Shown here: positions 53,073 to 62,409 of the stretch, one piece after another
How the letters are laid out: each line of letters begins with the position of its first letter
How positions within the stretch are numbered: position 1 is the stretch's first letter
DNA from: Deltaproteobacteria bacterium
GTDB lineage: Bacteria; Desulfobacterota; Syntrophia; Syntrophales; UBA2210
Assembly: GCA_016933965.1 (NCBI GenBank)
Contig: JAFGTS010000037.1
Span: 20,544-84,543 of the forward strand
Length of the DNA stretch: 64,000 bases
Direction of reading: 5' to 3'
Translations under genes and position numbers: made by a program
Notes under the pieces: generated by a model
Told to the model about the DNA's origin: nothing
What the model saw: the letters and a program-made list of their open reading frames with translations, nothing else
The model's database searches: none

Positions 53073-54824
53073 TTATTCGATCGAGGCTTGTGATGAAGCT
53101 TTCTTTCCTTTCGCGATACAGTCAATAATGCATGTCACGTTCGTGATGACCATGATCAGACAGATGATCATCACCGTCCAGCCCGTGCCGGGATCTTCCG
53201 CGATCAATGCCGGTATCACAACCGCCATGAACCAGAGAAGGGCCGCTGTCGCCGTTGTCCATATGAGCCAGGCCGGGATGACGGCACACAGGTAATATCG
53301 TGATCCCAGGCGGTGTTTTATATACCATGCCCCCGTCATCAGGGCGATCGATGCTATGAGAAGATTTGCCGCACCGAAGGTCGGCCATAGGACGGTGAGA
53401 TTCCCGCTCCATGCGAGATAAATGCCAAGAAGTGCGGGGATAAAAGAGGTGAAAAAGCGATTTGTCAGGAACCCGGCCGATGCGCGTGAGCCCGTTTTGC
53501 CTGAAGAGAAGACCTCTGTGATGCAGTACCGGCCGAGACGGTTTGCCGTATCCAGGGTGGTCATTCCGAAAGCGGCCACCCACATGCCGGCGATAACCGT
53601 GATCGCCTCCGCGGGTATAATACCGAGCCACGTGGCGGCGATCATATCGGTATAGGATTCGATGAACAGGTTAGCACCGGTCAGTTCCACCGATTCGGTC
53701 GTCGATGTGAACAGGGCCGCCCAGTTGGTCGGGTTCAGCATGACATCGATACCCATGTCCGCCCCGCTTTTCTGTATCGCCGTGTAACCAAATCCGGCAA
53801 TGGCCGCGATCACCATGGTTGACAGAAATCCTTCGGTAAGCATGCCTCCGTATCCGATGAGCAATCCGTCGCTTTCTTTCGGGAGTTGCTTTGATGATGT
53901 GCCCGACCCCACGAGCGAATGGAGACCCGACAGGGCGCCGCAGGCAATGATCAGCGGCATGGCGGGCCAGAGGGGGGTTGGTTTCCCGGCCGAGAGGAGA
54001 GGGGAAAATGTGGTGACCACCGGTATTTCGAAACCTCGAAAGGCGAACAGGGTTCCCACAAGGCCGATCAATATCCCCGTGTAAAGGAGAAAGGAATTCA
54101 GGTAATCCCGTGGCTGGAGCAGGGTGTGCACCGGCAGGGCCGATGCGATAATAATGTAAAAGAAGAAAACAACCATCCAGGTCGTGTAGGAGGCCTGTAT
54201 CGGGAAAAGGATACCCAGGGTGATCGATGCCGCGAGCAGTATGATGCCGACGATCGTCGCCGTCGAAAAACCCACGTTTTTTAACCGATAGATCAGGACA
54301 CCGAGGATCAGGGCGGCGATGGTCGTCCAGAGGAAGGTCGAAGCGATCTGCGGAGTCCTGATAAACAGGGAACCCAGGACAGTGCCGAGGGACGCAATGA
54401 TCATGACAAGAAAAAAGAAGGAAATACCGTAAAAGGCCTTTCCCGTGCGCTTTCCAAGAATCTCCACGGTTACGAACTGAATGGACTTCCCGTCATGGCG
54501 GACCGAAGCCATCAGGGCCAGGTAGTCATGAACGGCACCGATGAAGATGTTCCCGAACCAGACCCAGAGAATCCCGGGGAGCCATCCCCAGCACAGTGCC
54601 AGTGCGGGACCCACGATCGGCGCCACTCCCGCGATGGAAGAAAAATGGTGTCCGAAAAGAACCTCCCGGCGCGTGGGAACATAATCGAACCCGTCATACA
54701 GGCGGCGTGCCGGCGTTTCCTTTGCGTTCGATGCGTGAACGACCTTTTGCTCCAGGATCCTGCCGTAACTGAAATAGGCCAATACGTAAAGGATCAATCC
54801 GAGAAGAATAATGAGAGCGGTAAT
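53073..54824 (-). CDS. cstA: CstA-family peptide/pyruvate transporter with probable AUU start
   Basis: 583 residues if begun at ATT 54824. That codon follows AAAGGAGACATACC at good spacing and gives the normal first helix (TALIILLGLILYVLAYFSYG); TTG 54797 would lose half this helix and lacks a ribosome site, and a stop lies upstream in frame. Family landmarks: FGHHFSSIAGVAPIVGPALA, WVWFGNIFIGAVHDYLALMA, LHSLVGSGTSSKQLPKESDG and about 15 helices. CstA relatives import pyruvate or peptides, often induced by carbon starvation. AUU starts are rare and often mean tight or autoregulated expression. Confidence 0.85.
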   Translation of the reverse strand: MTALIILLGLILYVLAYFSYGRILEQKVVHASNAKETPARRLYDGFDYVPTRREVLFGHHFSSIAGVAPIVGPALALCWGWLPGILWVWFGNIFIGAVHDYLALMASVRHDGKSIQFVTVEILGKRTGKAFYGISFFFLVMIIASLGTVLGSLFIRTPQIASTFLWTTIAALILGVLIYRLKNVGFSTATIVGIILLAASITLGILFPIQASYTTWMVVFFFYIIIASALPVHTLLQPRDYLNSFLLYTGILIGLVGTLFAFRGFEIPVVTTFSPLLSAGKPTPLWPAMPLIIACGALSGLHSLVGSGTSSKQLPKESDGLLIGYGGMLTEGFLSTMVIAAIAGFGYTAIQKSGADMGIDVMLNPTNWAALFTSTTESVELTGANLFIESYTDMIAATWLGIIPAEAITVIAGMWVAAFGMTTLDTANRLGRYCITEVFSSGKTGSRASAGFLTNRFFTSFIPALLGIYLAWSGNLTVLWPTFGAANLLIASIALMTGAWYIKHRLGSRYYLCAVIPAWLIWTTATAALLWFMAVVIPALIAEDPGTGWTVMIICLIMVITNVTCIIDCIAKGKKASSQASIE

Positions 54825-54980
54825 GGTATGTCTCCTTTTGAGTTATTTTAACCGTTATCCAACATTCATCCATAATAAACTATGAAAATCGAGGGATTGC
54901 ATTCGTTTTGCGAACCCAACTGTCTGTCACCGGGATTTAAAGAGATTACAGAGAAAAGGTTTTATTTCATAACAATAATT

Positions 54981-55001
54981 AAAAACTATGAAGTAGTTTT
55001 T
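54981..55001. terminator. AT-rich hairpin at the end of the secreted-protein gene
   Basis: AAAAACTA (54981-54988), loop, TAGTTTTT (54994-55001). The stem is almost pure A/T, so termination strength is uncertain; it lies 9-30 bases past the stop of the gene at 55010. Confidence 0.35.
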
Positions 55002-55009
55002 TACTGTAA

Positions 55010-55825
55010 TTAATCAGAAACCCATCTTTTGAATTTTGACAGATCAATTTCACCCTTATGAACCGATATCTGTGTCCAACCTCCGGAATGGATCTTCACT
55101 GTCAGGCCGGATATAGCTATGTGGCCGTAACTTTTACTTGGTTCTATCCTGCTGCACGTACCCCGAAAACTGCTGCACCGCTCGTTAACACAGGGGCAGG
55201 TTTCATAATTTTCAACGTCAGCACATTGCCCGGCAACAATATCTCCGCTCCACTCTTCCAAGGTTGCTGTTACAAGTTCCGGGAAATAGATCTTGATAAA
55301 TGGTGCCCCCTTGGTATTCCAGCCAGCGCCTCCGTATCCCAGTGGAGTTGTCACATCGACATCGCCATCGACCTTTAATACTGTTGATTTCACATTTTCT
55401 ACGCCGATGCAGCCGTAGAAAGTCTTTGCCGGCATTTTATCATAGTGGTGGCACGCAAGTCCGTCCCAATCGCAATACGCGAAAGGTCCGAATGTTTGGT
55501 CGGCGAAATACGGCGAATCCGGGGGCCACAAAACAATTGTGGCTTTAGATTCAGCTATGAGTGGGGCGACTTCATCTTCATAGGGGCAGAGCTTCATCTT
55601 GAACCAGGGACCGTACCAAGGTATGGAAGTGTCAATCATCCTTGCTTTACATTTATCCCAGCAAATTGTGAACATTGAGGGTGGTTCAGGCGACCAGCTG
55701 ACATTGATCTCATCGCTGATCGGTCTGAGTGTGGCCTGTGAAGCAAGAGGAAAAGTCAGGGAGACTACCAGCAGAAAACTAACCGAGAACGCACACCAAC
55801 TCACTACTTTTCGGGGTAGTTTCAT
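55010..55825 (-). CDS. Cys-rich secreted protein of unknown family
   Basis: 271 residues with a signal peptide (VVSWCAFSVSFLLVVSLTFP). The mature part has about eleven Cys in spaced groups (CWDKC, LCPY, YCDWDGLACHH, GCIG, GQCADVENYETCPCVNERC, FRGTCSRIE), pointing to several disulfides, and a beta-rich C-terminus (ISGLTVKIHSGGWTQISVHK). I recognise no family. Base composition is lower in GC than most of the window. Single gene. Confidence 0.65.
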   Translation of the reverse strand: MKLPRKVVSWCAFSVSFLLVVSLTFPLASQATLRPISDEINVSWSPEPPSMFTICWDKCKARMIDTSIPWYGPWFKMKLCPYEDEVAPLIAESKATIVLWPPDSPYFADQTFGPFAYCDWDGLACHHYDKMPAKTFYGCIGVENVKSTVLKVDGDVDVTTPLGYGGAGWNTKGAPFIKIYFPELVTATLEEWSGDIVAGQCADVENYETCPCVNERCSSFRGTCSRIEPSKSYGHIAISGLTVKIHSGGWTQISVHKGEIDLSKFKRWVSD

Positions 55826-55936
55826 AAAAAGCCCCTTTTCCCGGGCAGTTAAAGCCTTTTTGAAACCGCGATAACTTCACAAAAATATTGTTTAATATGT
55901 ACCCCTCAATGAGGCTCCTGTCAAATGTTTTTTAGA

Positions 55937-55988
55937 AAATTCCTGCTCGACAGGAAACGTCCGCCCGTCCCATCGGGCAGGAATTTTC
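55937..55988. repeat. Inverted repeats able to form alternative hairpins
   Basis: GAAAATTCCTGC (55937-55948) is complementary to GCAGGAATTTTC (55977-55988), which overlaps the M24 stop. Inside, TTCCTG-CTCGA-CAGGAA and GCCCG-TCCCAT-CGGGC form two smaller hairpins instead. The first arm can pair with only one partner at a time. Confidence 0.55.
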
Positions 55989-57252
55989 AGCCGGCGAGCC
56001 AGAGCTCTTGTGGGAAGTCGGCAGTCAGATTTTCCGTTCCGTCGGCCGTCACGAGAACGATGTCCTCAGGCATTGCACCGGAGAGCACCATGTCCATGTC
56101 CCAGGCGCCGACCTCGACACAGAAAACCATGCCTTCCTGTATCACCGTGGGCTCGCCCCTGATGATCCATGGTGGCTCGTGATTTGAGAAGCCCATGCCG
56201 TGCCCTACGAAATTTATGATGTGATCCTGAAGGGGGTCCATTTTCTTCAAGGCTTCGAGGGACACATCGAATGCATGACCGACCGTCGCCCCGGGTTTCA
56301 GGGCGTCGATCGTCGCCTGTTCCGCTTCCATTGCCATGTTTGCAAGGTCGATCATTTTGGGTGGTGGCGTACCGACATAAAAGGTCCTCTGGAAATCCAT
56401 CTGATACCCCTGGTAAGAAGGACCGCAGTCACTGATCCCCATGTCTCCTTCCTGTATGACGCGGTCCACCGGTCCGGTGATCCACCGGAATACCCCGCCT
56501 TCTTCCGCGGCGTTGCTTGACCAGCAGAGCCACGTCGACGAGCTCGGACTTCCGAACAATTCCTGTTCGGCGCATGCCTGCCAGAAGGTCCGGTGGACAT
56601 CAAGCTCGTTGACACCCGGTTTAATCGCCTCAAAGGCGATTTTCAGTACCCTGCAGGCCCGTTTGCACCCCTCCCTGATGATCTCGATCTCATAGGGGGT
56701 CTTCACACTTCTCTGTTCCCATATGACCGGGTCCGCGGAGACGATCTTCGCGTCCGGAAGGCGGCTTCCAAGTTGGTCATATTCTTCAAAGGAGAGATAG
56801 GTGTCGATATCCGGCCCCTTTTCTATGCCGAGCACCCCCATGTCCAGATTGAGGTCTTCCAGTGTGTCCCTGAGGAGCTTCCAGAATTCCAGGGATGGTT
56901 TTACCCCGAACAATATTTCACCCAGAAGCTGCGCGGCCTCGGTCTCACTCCAGAATCGCAGGTCTTCAACGTATGTCTTCAAAACGGTCTGCCACGAGAA
57001 GGCGCCATGTCCCACGATGACCGGCTCGTGCTCCTGTGACAGGATCATACAGGAACGCCAGACCCAGTTGTGCATCTGGGCCACATCCGTCCACCCGCCG
57101 TAATACCACCAGTTTGTTGGTGAAAAAAGGATCATGGCATCCATTTTATGTTTTGCCATGAGCGTTTTTGACCGATCGATACGCCGCCGGTACTCTTCGT
57201 AAGGCATGGACGCCCACTTCTTGTCTTTTTTCCCGACTATTGATCTGAACAT
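55987..57252 (-). CDS. M24-family metallopeptidase (Xaa-Pro aminopeptidase/creatinase-like)
   Basis: 421 residues. N-terminal creatinase-like domain (MDAMILFSPTNWWYYGGWTD), then the pita-bread metal site: Asp in MGISDCGPSYQGYQMDFQRT (two acidic ligands), His in INFVGHGMGFSNHEPPW, Glu in MVFCVEVGAWDM. The last Glu ligand is less clear (after MVLSGAMPEDIVLVTADG). It could be an Xaa-Pro peptidase or an amidine/creatine-type hydrolase, and lies just upstream (on the transcript) of nothing obvious. Intracellular, no signal peptide. Confidence 0.85.
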   Translation of the reverse strand: MFRSIVGKKDKKWASMPYEEYRRRIDRSKTLMAKHKMDAMILFSPTNWWYYGGWTDVAQMHNWVWRSCMILSQEHEPVIVGHGAFSWQTVLKTYVEDLRFWSETEAAQLLGEILFGVKPSLEFWKLLRDTLEDLNLDMGVLGIEKGPDIDTYLSFEEYDQLGSRLPDAKIVSADPVIWEQRSVKTPYEIEIIREGCKRACRVLKIAFEAIKPGVNELDVHRTFWQACAEQELFGSPSSSTWLCWSSNAAEEGGVFRWITGPVDRVIQEGDMGISDCGPSYQGYQMDFQRTFYVGTPPPKMIDLANMAMEAEQATIDALKPGATVGHAFDVSLEALKKMDPLQDHIINFVGHGMGFSNHEPPWIIRGEPTVIQEGMVFCVEVGAWDMDMVLSGAMPEDIVLVTADGTENLTADFPQELWLAG

Positions 57253-57668
57253 GCTCCTCCCTCCCTTCGGATGTGCATTTCGCCGCTTCCCCCCGGCGCT
57301 TATACGCCGTGCCTGGTTTTTCTTCTTGAGTGATCTTCTGACAGCCCCCCTGTTACACGTGCCTTATGGTGATACCGTTCATAATACCCTTCAAAAAGCG
57401 GCGGTCAAGCATAATTAGTATGTTTTTCCACCCCCTTTTATACCTTACCGAAATGTTTTGATGGTTCGCTTCAAGTGCCGGGAGTGTAAGCAGAATGCTC
57501 TATCTTGTGGACGGTGATGAATGCTAAACGGGGGTTGAGGGGGATGCAATCCCCCTCATTAAATTTCTTAGATGCCCCGCCCTTTGGGCGTTGAGAATTT
57601 CTTAATTCTTGGACCATTCATAATGAGAAAATTGGTCTATTCTTCATCTCGTGGCAACTAACCTGTGT
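57253..57668. other. Gene-free region with two hairpins
   Basis: No credible frame or Shine-Dalgarno. Two perfect inverted repeats: GAGGGGGAT-GCA-ATCCCCCTC (57537-57557) and CGCCC-TTT-GGGCG (57578-57590), separated by 20 bases. No U tract follows either on either strand. TTCTTAATTCTT-type repeats lie after them. I see nothing else identifiable. Confidence 0.6.
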
Positions 57669-58469
57669 TTAGAATTTAATAGCGCCGCCGCAGATACTCA
57701 GGCATTGCCCGGTAACATAATCACCCAGGTCCGTGACGAAAAATTCTACTGCCTTCGATATGTCGTCAGGGTTTGCCATACGCCCAAGAGGAATTTGCGA
57801 CAGGAGCTGTTCTTCAATGCCCGGGATTGCATCATAGACGAGTACCCTGAGTCGCCGCGTATCAACATAGGCCGGTGAGATGCAGTTTACGGTAATGCCG
57901 AAGGGGCCAAGCTCCTGGGCCAGAGACCGGGTGTACGATATAACCCCTGCTTTTGCGGCACCGTAGGACGAATAGACCCCAAACTGCTGTGCCTGCAATC
58001 CTGCCTGGGATGTGGTATTGACGATACGCCCCCATTTCCGGGCCTTCATGTGTTCCGCCACGGCCTGCGAACAGAAAATGGTGCCCATGAGGTTCCGATC
58101 AATCGTGGCCCTGAGATCTTCTTCCGATACCATCGACGCGATACTTGCCATGACGTCACCAGCAAGTCCCCCCGCGTTATTAATCAGAATGTCGATATGA
58201 CCGAGTTCGTCCAGCGCCTTTTGTATCATAGCCTGGACCTCTTCTTTTTTGCAGACATTTGCCTCGATTCCGATGGCACGCACTCCCAAGGTACGAATCT
58301 CTTCAACCACGGTCGGTGTTGCCATTTCTTCCTGAAATTCTTTATAGGATTCGAGATTGATATCGTTGATGACAATATCAGCGCCGAGGCGGGCTAACCG
58401 CAGCGCATGTGCTCGTCCGATCGCCCGTGCTGCACCTGTTATCAATGCGACCTTGCCTTTCAACTTCAT
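57669..58469 (-). CDS. Short-chain dehydrogenase/reductase
   Basis: 266 residues. NAD(P) motif TGAARAIGRAHAL at residue 11, NNAG at ~98, catalytic Ser in NTTSQAGLQ and YSSYGAAKAG (Tyr-x3-Lys), closing PLGRMANPDDISKAVEFFVT. Probably oxidises a hydroxyl made or used by the other enzymes. Last gene of the leftward catabolic operon, 11 bases after the Zn-alcohol dehydrogenase. Confidence 0.92.
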   Translation of the reverse strand: MKLKGKVALITGAARAIGRAHALRLARLGADIVINDINLESYKEFQEEMATPTVVEEIRTLGVRAIGIEANVCKKEEVQAMIQKALDELGHIDILINNAGGLAGDVMASIASMVSEEDLRATIDRNLMGTIFCSQAVAEHMKARKWGRIVNTTSQAGLQAQQFGVYSSYGAAKAGVISYTRSLAQELGPFGITVNCISPAYVDTRRLRVLVYDAIPGIEEQLLSQIPLGRMANPDDISKAVEFFVTDLGDYVTGQCLSICGGAIKF

Positions 58470-58480
58470 AGGACCCTCCT

Positions 58481-59521
58481 TTATGGTATAAATATTACCT
58501 TTGCTGCTTCCTTTGCGGCGGCCAGTTTAAATCCCCGCTCTCCTTCTGTGAGCGGCAACTTGTGAGTTATCATGGGTTCAACGGTGATCTGCCCCGATGA
58601 AAGCAATGCCAGTGCGCGTTTCCATGTATCAGGTTCATATGCATATGCTCCTATCAGAGATTTTCTGCCACGCACCACATCAGTCGGCGAAAATTCGGCC
58701 GTATCGGGGTGAATACCGATAAGGACAACTTTGCCTCCCGGCCGCACCATGTTCAGTGCCTGTGGTATGGAAGCAGGATTGCCCGATGCCTCAAAGACAA
58801 TATCAAGACCGGCACCAAAGCCTCCTCCTGTCAGCTCTGCAGCCGTTGCGGCGGGGTCGTCTTCCTCTACATTGAGCATGGCGTCGGCACCAAGCAGTCG
58901 GGCGACCTCAAGTCTTTTCATGTCGGTACCCGTTCCCACCATCATGACAAAGCTCGCTCCGGAAGTCTTCAGTACCTGAAGCGTGAGCAGCCCAATAGGG
59001 CCGGGGCCCAGAACGGCTGTTGTCTGACCCGGGAGGATACCGGAAAGTTCCACGGCATGGATCGCTACTGAAAGCGGCTCGCAGAGTGACGCTGCCTCAT
59101 CACTTACATTGTCGGGAATTTTTAAGATGTGAGCAGCGGCCGTTATTTTCAGATACTCTGCAAAGGCCCCATTGGAAAGAAGACCCAGTACCATTTTCCC
59201 GATACATGCTTCACCGTCGCCTACCTGGCAGAAATCACACCGGCTGCAGGACATGTACGGAAGTGTTGTAATCCGATCCCCCACGGTCACCTTTCTTACT
59301 TTTGAACCCGTCTCGACGACTTCACCTGAATATTCATGCCCCGGTATTATGGGCAGGGGAACCCATTCATATCCTGGGGTATATTCGTACAAATGTACAT
59401 CGCTCCCACAGAGGCTTCCACAACGCACTTTCACCAGGATGTCGACATCTCCTACTTCAGGCATATCGACATCGAGGACTTCGATGCCGCGCTCCTGTTT
59501 TGTTTTGACTATGGCTTTCAT
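58481..59521 (-). CDS. Zinc-dependent alcohol dehydrogenase (MDR superfamily)
   Basis: 346 residues from ATG 59521 (AGGAGG upstream). Catalytic zinc site CGSLCGSDVH and PGHEYSGEVVE; structural zinc lobe CSRCDFCQVGDGEACIGK with four Cys; Rossmann motif VLGPGPIGLLTLQVLKTSGA. Closest in look to threonine/sorbitol-type dehydrogenases. Substrate unknown. Third gene of the operon, 13 bases after the ThDP enzyme. Confidence 0.92.
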   Translation of the reverse strand: MKAIVKTKQERGIEVLDVDMPEVGDVDILVKVRCGSLCGSDVHLYEYTPGYEWVPLPIIPGHEYSGEVVETGSKVRKVTVGDRITTLPYMSCSRCDFCQVGDGEACIGKMVLGLLSNGAFAEYLKITAAAHILKIPDNVSDEAASLCEPLSVAIHAVELSGILPGQTTAVLGPGPIGLLTLQVLKTSGASFVMMVGTGTDMKRLEVARLLGADAMLNVEEDDPAATAAELTGGGFGAGLDIVFEASGNPASIPQALNMVRPGGKVVLIGIHPDTAEFSPTDVVRGRKSLIGAYAYEPDTWKRALALLSSGQITVEPMITHKLPLTEGERGFKLAAAKEAAKVIFIP

Positions 59522-59534
59522 GACACCTCCTCTT

Positions 59535-61250
59535 CTAAAATACACGTAACAGATCTTCCAGTTGTGCAATTTTTAGAAAGGGCTCCGTGCGTTCCGTCGC
59601 CACATCAAGAACGGTCGGCACCGAGGCCTTAAAGGCGTTTCTGAGTGCCGGTCCCAGTTCGTCGGGTTTTTCAACCCTTACACCATTGCACCCGCATCCG
59701 AGAGCAATCTGCACATAGTCCGTATCCGCAAACTCGGTGGCCACAACCCGCTGTGTAATCGACTGCACATTGTGAACCATACCAAGCACTGAGTTATTCA
59801 TGACCAGAAAGACAACCGGCAACTTATATTGCGCAGCCGTGGAAAGAACGTGAAGCATCATGGCAAAACCGCCGTCTCCAACCACTGAAAGGACCGGTCT
59901 ATCCGGAAAGAGGAGTTTCGCGGCCACTGACGCCGGCGGTCCCCAGCCCATTCCGGCCACCCCGCCCGGAGAGAAGACCGTTCCCGCTCTCTGACTCTTG
60001 AATAAGTTAGCCATCCAGAGCCTGTTGTTACCCGCGTCAAGAGTGATGAGTGTTTCAGGATCGATATTATCCTGGATTTCCCGCACGATTCGCTGAGGCA
60101 GTAAAGGAGCGGCATCTGATGAGAATTCAGGCACCTGGCAGTAACTTTCGTCCTCTTTCCGTTTTTCAACCGCGGAAATCCTCTTCGTTGCCTTATCCCG
60201 GTCCGCTTTTTCACCGAGGGCCGCGATAAGCTGTTTTAATGTCAGCTTCACATCACCGATAAGCGCTGTTGTAATGGGGTAGGTCCACCCTGCATTTCTG
60301 GGGTCCACGTCGATCTGAATGATTTTCTGACGATGAGGATCGATGAACTGTGGGCTGTCAAACCGGGTGTCGCTGGGACCGAGGTGGCATCCCGCAACCA
60401 GGATAAGATCCGCATCTGCGATCGTGCTGTTTGCCACGGGCTGACCAAAAGAACCCATCATGCCCAGTGACAGAGGATGAACACCTGGAAAAGCGCTCAA
60501 TCCTTTGTAACTGGTCGCGACGGCTGCCCCGAGCAGTTCGGCAAAAGTCATAAGCTCACCATAGGACTTGGAAAGATGAATCCCGTTTCCCGCAATTATC
60601 ACAGGATTTGCGGCTTCCAGAAGAAGTGTAACCGCTTCTTCAAGGGACTCGGCGGACGGATTGGTAATCGACGGCTTCAGATATCCTTCCGATGAATACA
60701 GCCGGGGGCACCGCTCGGGGTCGATTTCACCCTTCACGGCTTTGCTGCGCATGACAACGCATGCGGGTCCCGGACGTCCCGAAACGGCGTGTTTGATCGC
60801 AAACTGTACACCCTGTACCGCTTCTTCTGGTGTCACGGCATATGTGGTAAATTTACTCATTGAACGAAGTATTCCAACAATGTCAAAGGACCCGTACTCA
60901 CCCGTTCCGGATTGATAGGATGCATGCTGGCTGAACCCCATATCCGATGTATCCGTCAAAACCAGCATAGGCGAGTTTGACAGATAGGCTTCAAGAATTC
61001 CAAAAGCACCGCTTGAAGCGACGAAGGCTCCCTGTCCCATGAGAACACCGGGTTTTCCCGTGACACGTCCGTACATATCCGCCATGCACGAGGCGGCCTG
61101 TTCATGACGGGTAAGCACGGCCTTGATCGCATCCTGTTTGTCATAAAGGGCATCCCAGATCGGGATTGTGCCACCGCCCGGTATGCCGAACACATGATCT
61201 ATTCCCGCTTCGACAAGCACATCACATATCTTTTCACACGCCTTGCTCAT
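59535..61250 (-). CDS. ThDP-dependent acetolactate-synthase-like enzyme
   Basis: 571 residues from ATG 61250 (AGGAGGG upstream). Three domains: Pyr domain with catalytic Glu in AVLTRHEQAASCMADMYGRV; middle domain with NPVIIAGNGIHLSKSYGELM; PP domain with the GDGGFAMMLHVLSTAAQYKL, PVVFLVMNN thiamine-Mg motif (GDG...NN). The family includes acetolactate synthase, benzoylformate decarboxylase, oxalyl-CoA decarboxylase and cyclohexane-1,2-dione hydrolase; the sequence around QSGTGEYGSFD differs from plain acetolactate synthases, so a carbon-carbon lyase or decarboxylase on the operon substrate is likely. No small regulatory subunit is present. Confidence 0.88.
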   Translation of the reverse strand: MSKACEKICDVLVEAGIDHVFGIPGGGTIPIWDALYDKQDAIKAVLTRHEQAASCMADMYGRVTGKPGVLMGQGAFVASSGAFGILEAYLSNSPMLVLTDTSDMGFSQHASYQSGTGEYGSFDIVGILRSMSKFTTYAVTPEEAVQGVQFAIKHAVSGRPGPACVVMRSKAVKGEIDPERCPRLYSSEGYLKPSITNPSAESLEEAVTLLLEAANPVIIAGNGIHLSKSYGELMTFAELLGAAVATSYKGLSAFPGVHPLSLGMMGSFGQPVANSTIADADLILVAGCHLGPSDTRFDSPQFIDPHRQKIIQIDVDPRNAGWTYPITTALIGDVKLTLKQLIAALGEKADRDKATKRISAVEKRKEDESYCQVPEFSSDAAPLLPQRIVREIQDNIDPETLITLDAGNNRLWMANLFKSQRAGTVFSPGGVAGMGWGPPASVAAKLLFPDRPVLSVVGDGGFAMMLHVLSTAAQYKLPVVFLVMNNSVLGMVHNVQSITQRVVATEFADTDYVQIALGCGCNGVRVEKPDELGPALRNAFKASVPTVLDVATERTEPFLKIAQLEDLLRVF

Positions 61251-61324
61251 AATTGCCCTCCTGATTATATTGTATTCCCGATGCACTCGTTGACGGCGCA
61301 TCACGCAATTTCCTGTTCACTGCA

Positions 61325-62260
61325 TTACAGGCCGAACAGACGCATTGCGTTCCCGCCCAGGATGGCATCGATTTCCTGTTTTGTAAATACGATCCCATCG
61401 GGTGCATTTTCCGGCAAGTCTTGTATCATCTGCAACCAGTTTTTGATGGGAAGGACAAGTTCAAGGACAGGGTTGTCCGTACCCCAGAGAAATTTATCAG
61501 CCGATGCTTCATCGATTGCTTCACGCAGCATATGGCAAAAGGCGGAAAAATTCCTGTTTGCAAGTACCTGCTGTCCGCTTATATCCGCGTAAAACGTGGT
61601 GGCCTTGGCCGCGACGAGATTGACCAACTCGTGCCACCAGCAAAATCCCATGTGTGCGGCGATTACCCGTAACGAGGGAAAATCACTTATGATGGCGTCG
61701 AGATAAATCGGCTGGGCATATTTGCTCTTGAAGGGTTTCGAAATCGGCCCCGTATGAGAAAGAAGGGGTATATCAAGCTCTTGCGCTTTTTCGAGGACTT
61801 TATAAGATTCCTCACCATCAGGGAAAAAGCCCACTGTGGGATGGTACTTTAGTCCGCGGCATCCATACTCGTTGATTGCCCGGTCCAGGATATCAACGGC
61901 ATCGGGCCTTCGAGGGTCCACTCCGGCAAAGGCTATTATTCTATCCGGATATGCTTTTGCCAATGATCCGTAAAACTCATTTATTTCGTTCACCGATTTC
62001 CGGGGTTCACCAATTCCATAGCCCCAGTCAAGCGCCATGATATATGCCATGTCGATGCCGGCATTATCTAGGCTGGCAATCAGCTTTGAACCATCCGTGT
62101 CCATCAGACCGTCCAGCATATCCTTTTTTACCTGCTCTCGGGTAAGTTCGCCCATTCCCATTCGCTTCAGGTAATCCACAGCGATGTCCGCAAGCGCGTT
62201 CCAGTAATTTTCTGAAATAATGTCCCATGTCCACACATGACAATGTGCATCAATGATCAT
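61325..62260 (-). CDS. Amidohydrolase-2 family hydrolase/decarboxylase
   Basis: 311 residues from ATG 62260 (AAAGGAG upstream). TIM-barrel metal motif MIIDAHCHVWTWD, then GLKYHPTVGFFPDGEESYKV (His and possible Lys), PLLSHTGPISKPF, VIAAHMGFCWWHELVNL and FLWGTDNPVLE (Asp ligand). Relatives include ACMS decarboxylase and lactonases. First gene of the leftward operon and divergent from the AraC regulator. Substrate unknown. Confidence 0.88.
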   Translation of the reverse strand: MIIDAHCHVWTWDIISENYWNALADIAVDYLKRMGMGELTREQVKKDMLDGLMDTDGSKLIASLDNAGIDMAYIMALDWGYGIGEPRKSVNEINEFYGSLAKAYPDRIIAFAGVDPRRPDAVDILDRAINEYGCRGLKYHPTVGFFPDGEESYKVLEKAQELDIPLLSHTGPISKPFKSKYAQPIYLDAIISDFPSLRVIAAHMGFCWWHELVNLVAAKATTFYADISGQQVLANRNFSAFCHMLREAIDEASADKFLWGTDNPVLELVLPIKNWLQMIQDLPENAPDGIVFTKQEIDAILGGNAMRLFGL

Positions 62261-62409
62261 ACGGCCGCTCCTTTCTTTTCTCTGTGGGTTCATCTGCGAA
62301 AAAGGTGCAGATGGTGTTGATGGTATTTACACCTGCCCGAAGTCTCCTTCACGAAGACAGGTGCTGTTTTCTGCATTATCCTGAACGTTTTATTGAGATA
62401 CTTATATCT

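Noticed and set aside
55937..57590. Mobile element between the M24 and SDR genes based on inverted repeats
   Set aside because: No transposase frame and no target duplication; repeats are short and unrelated to each other.
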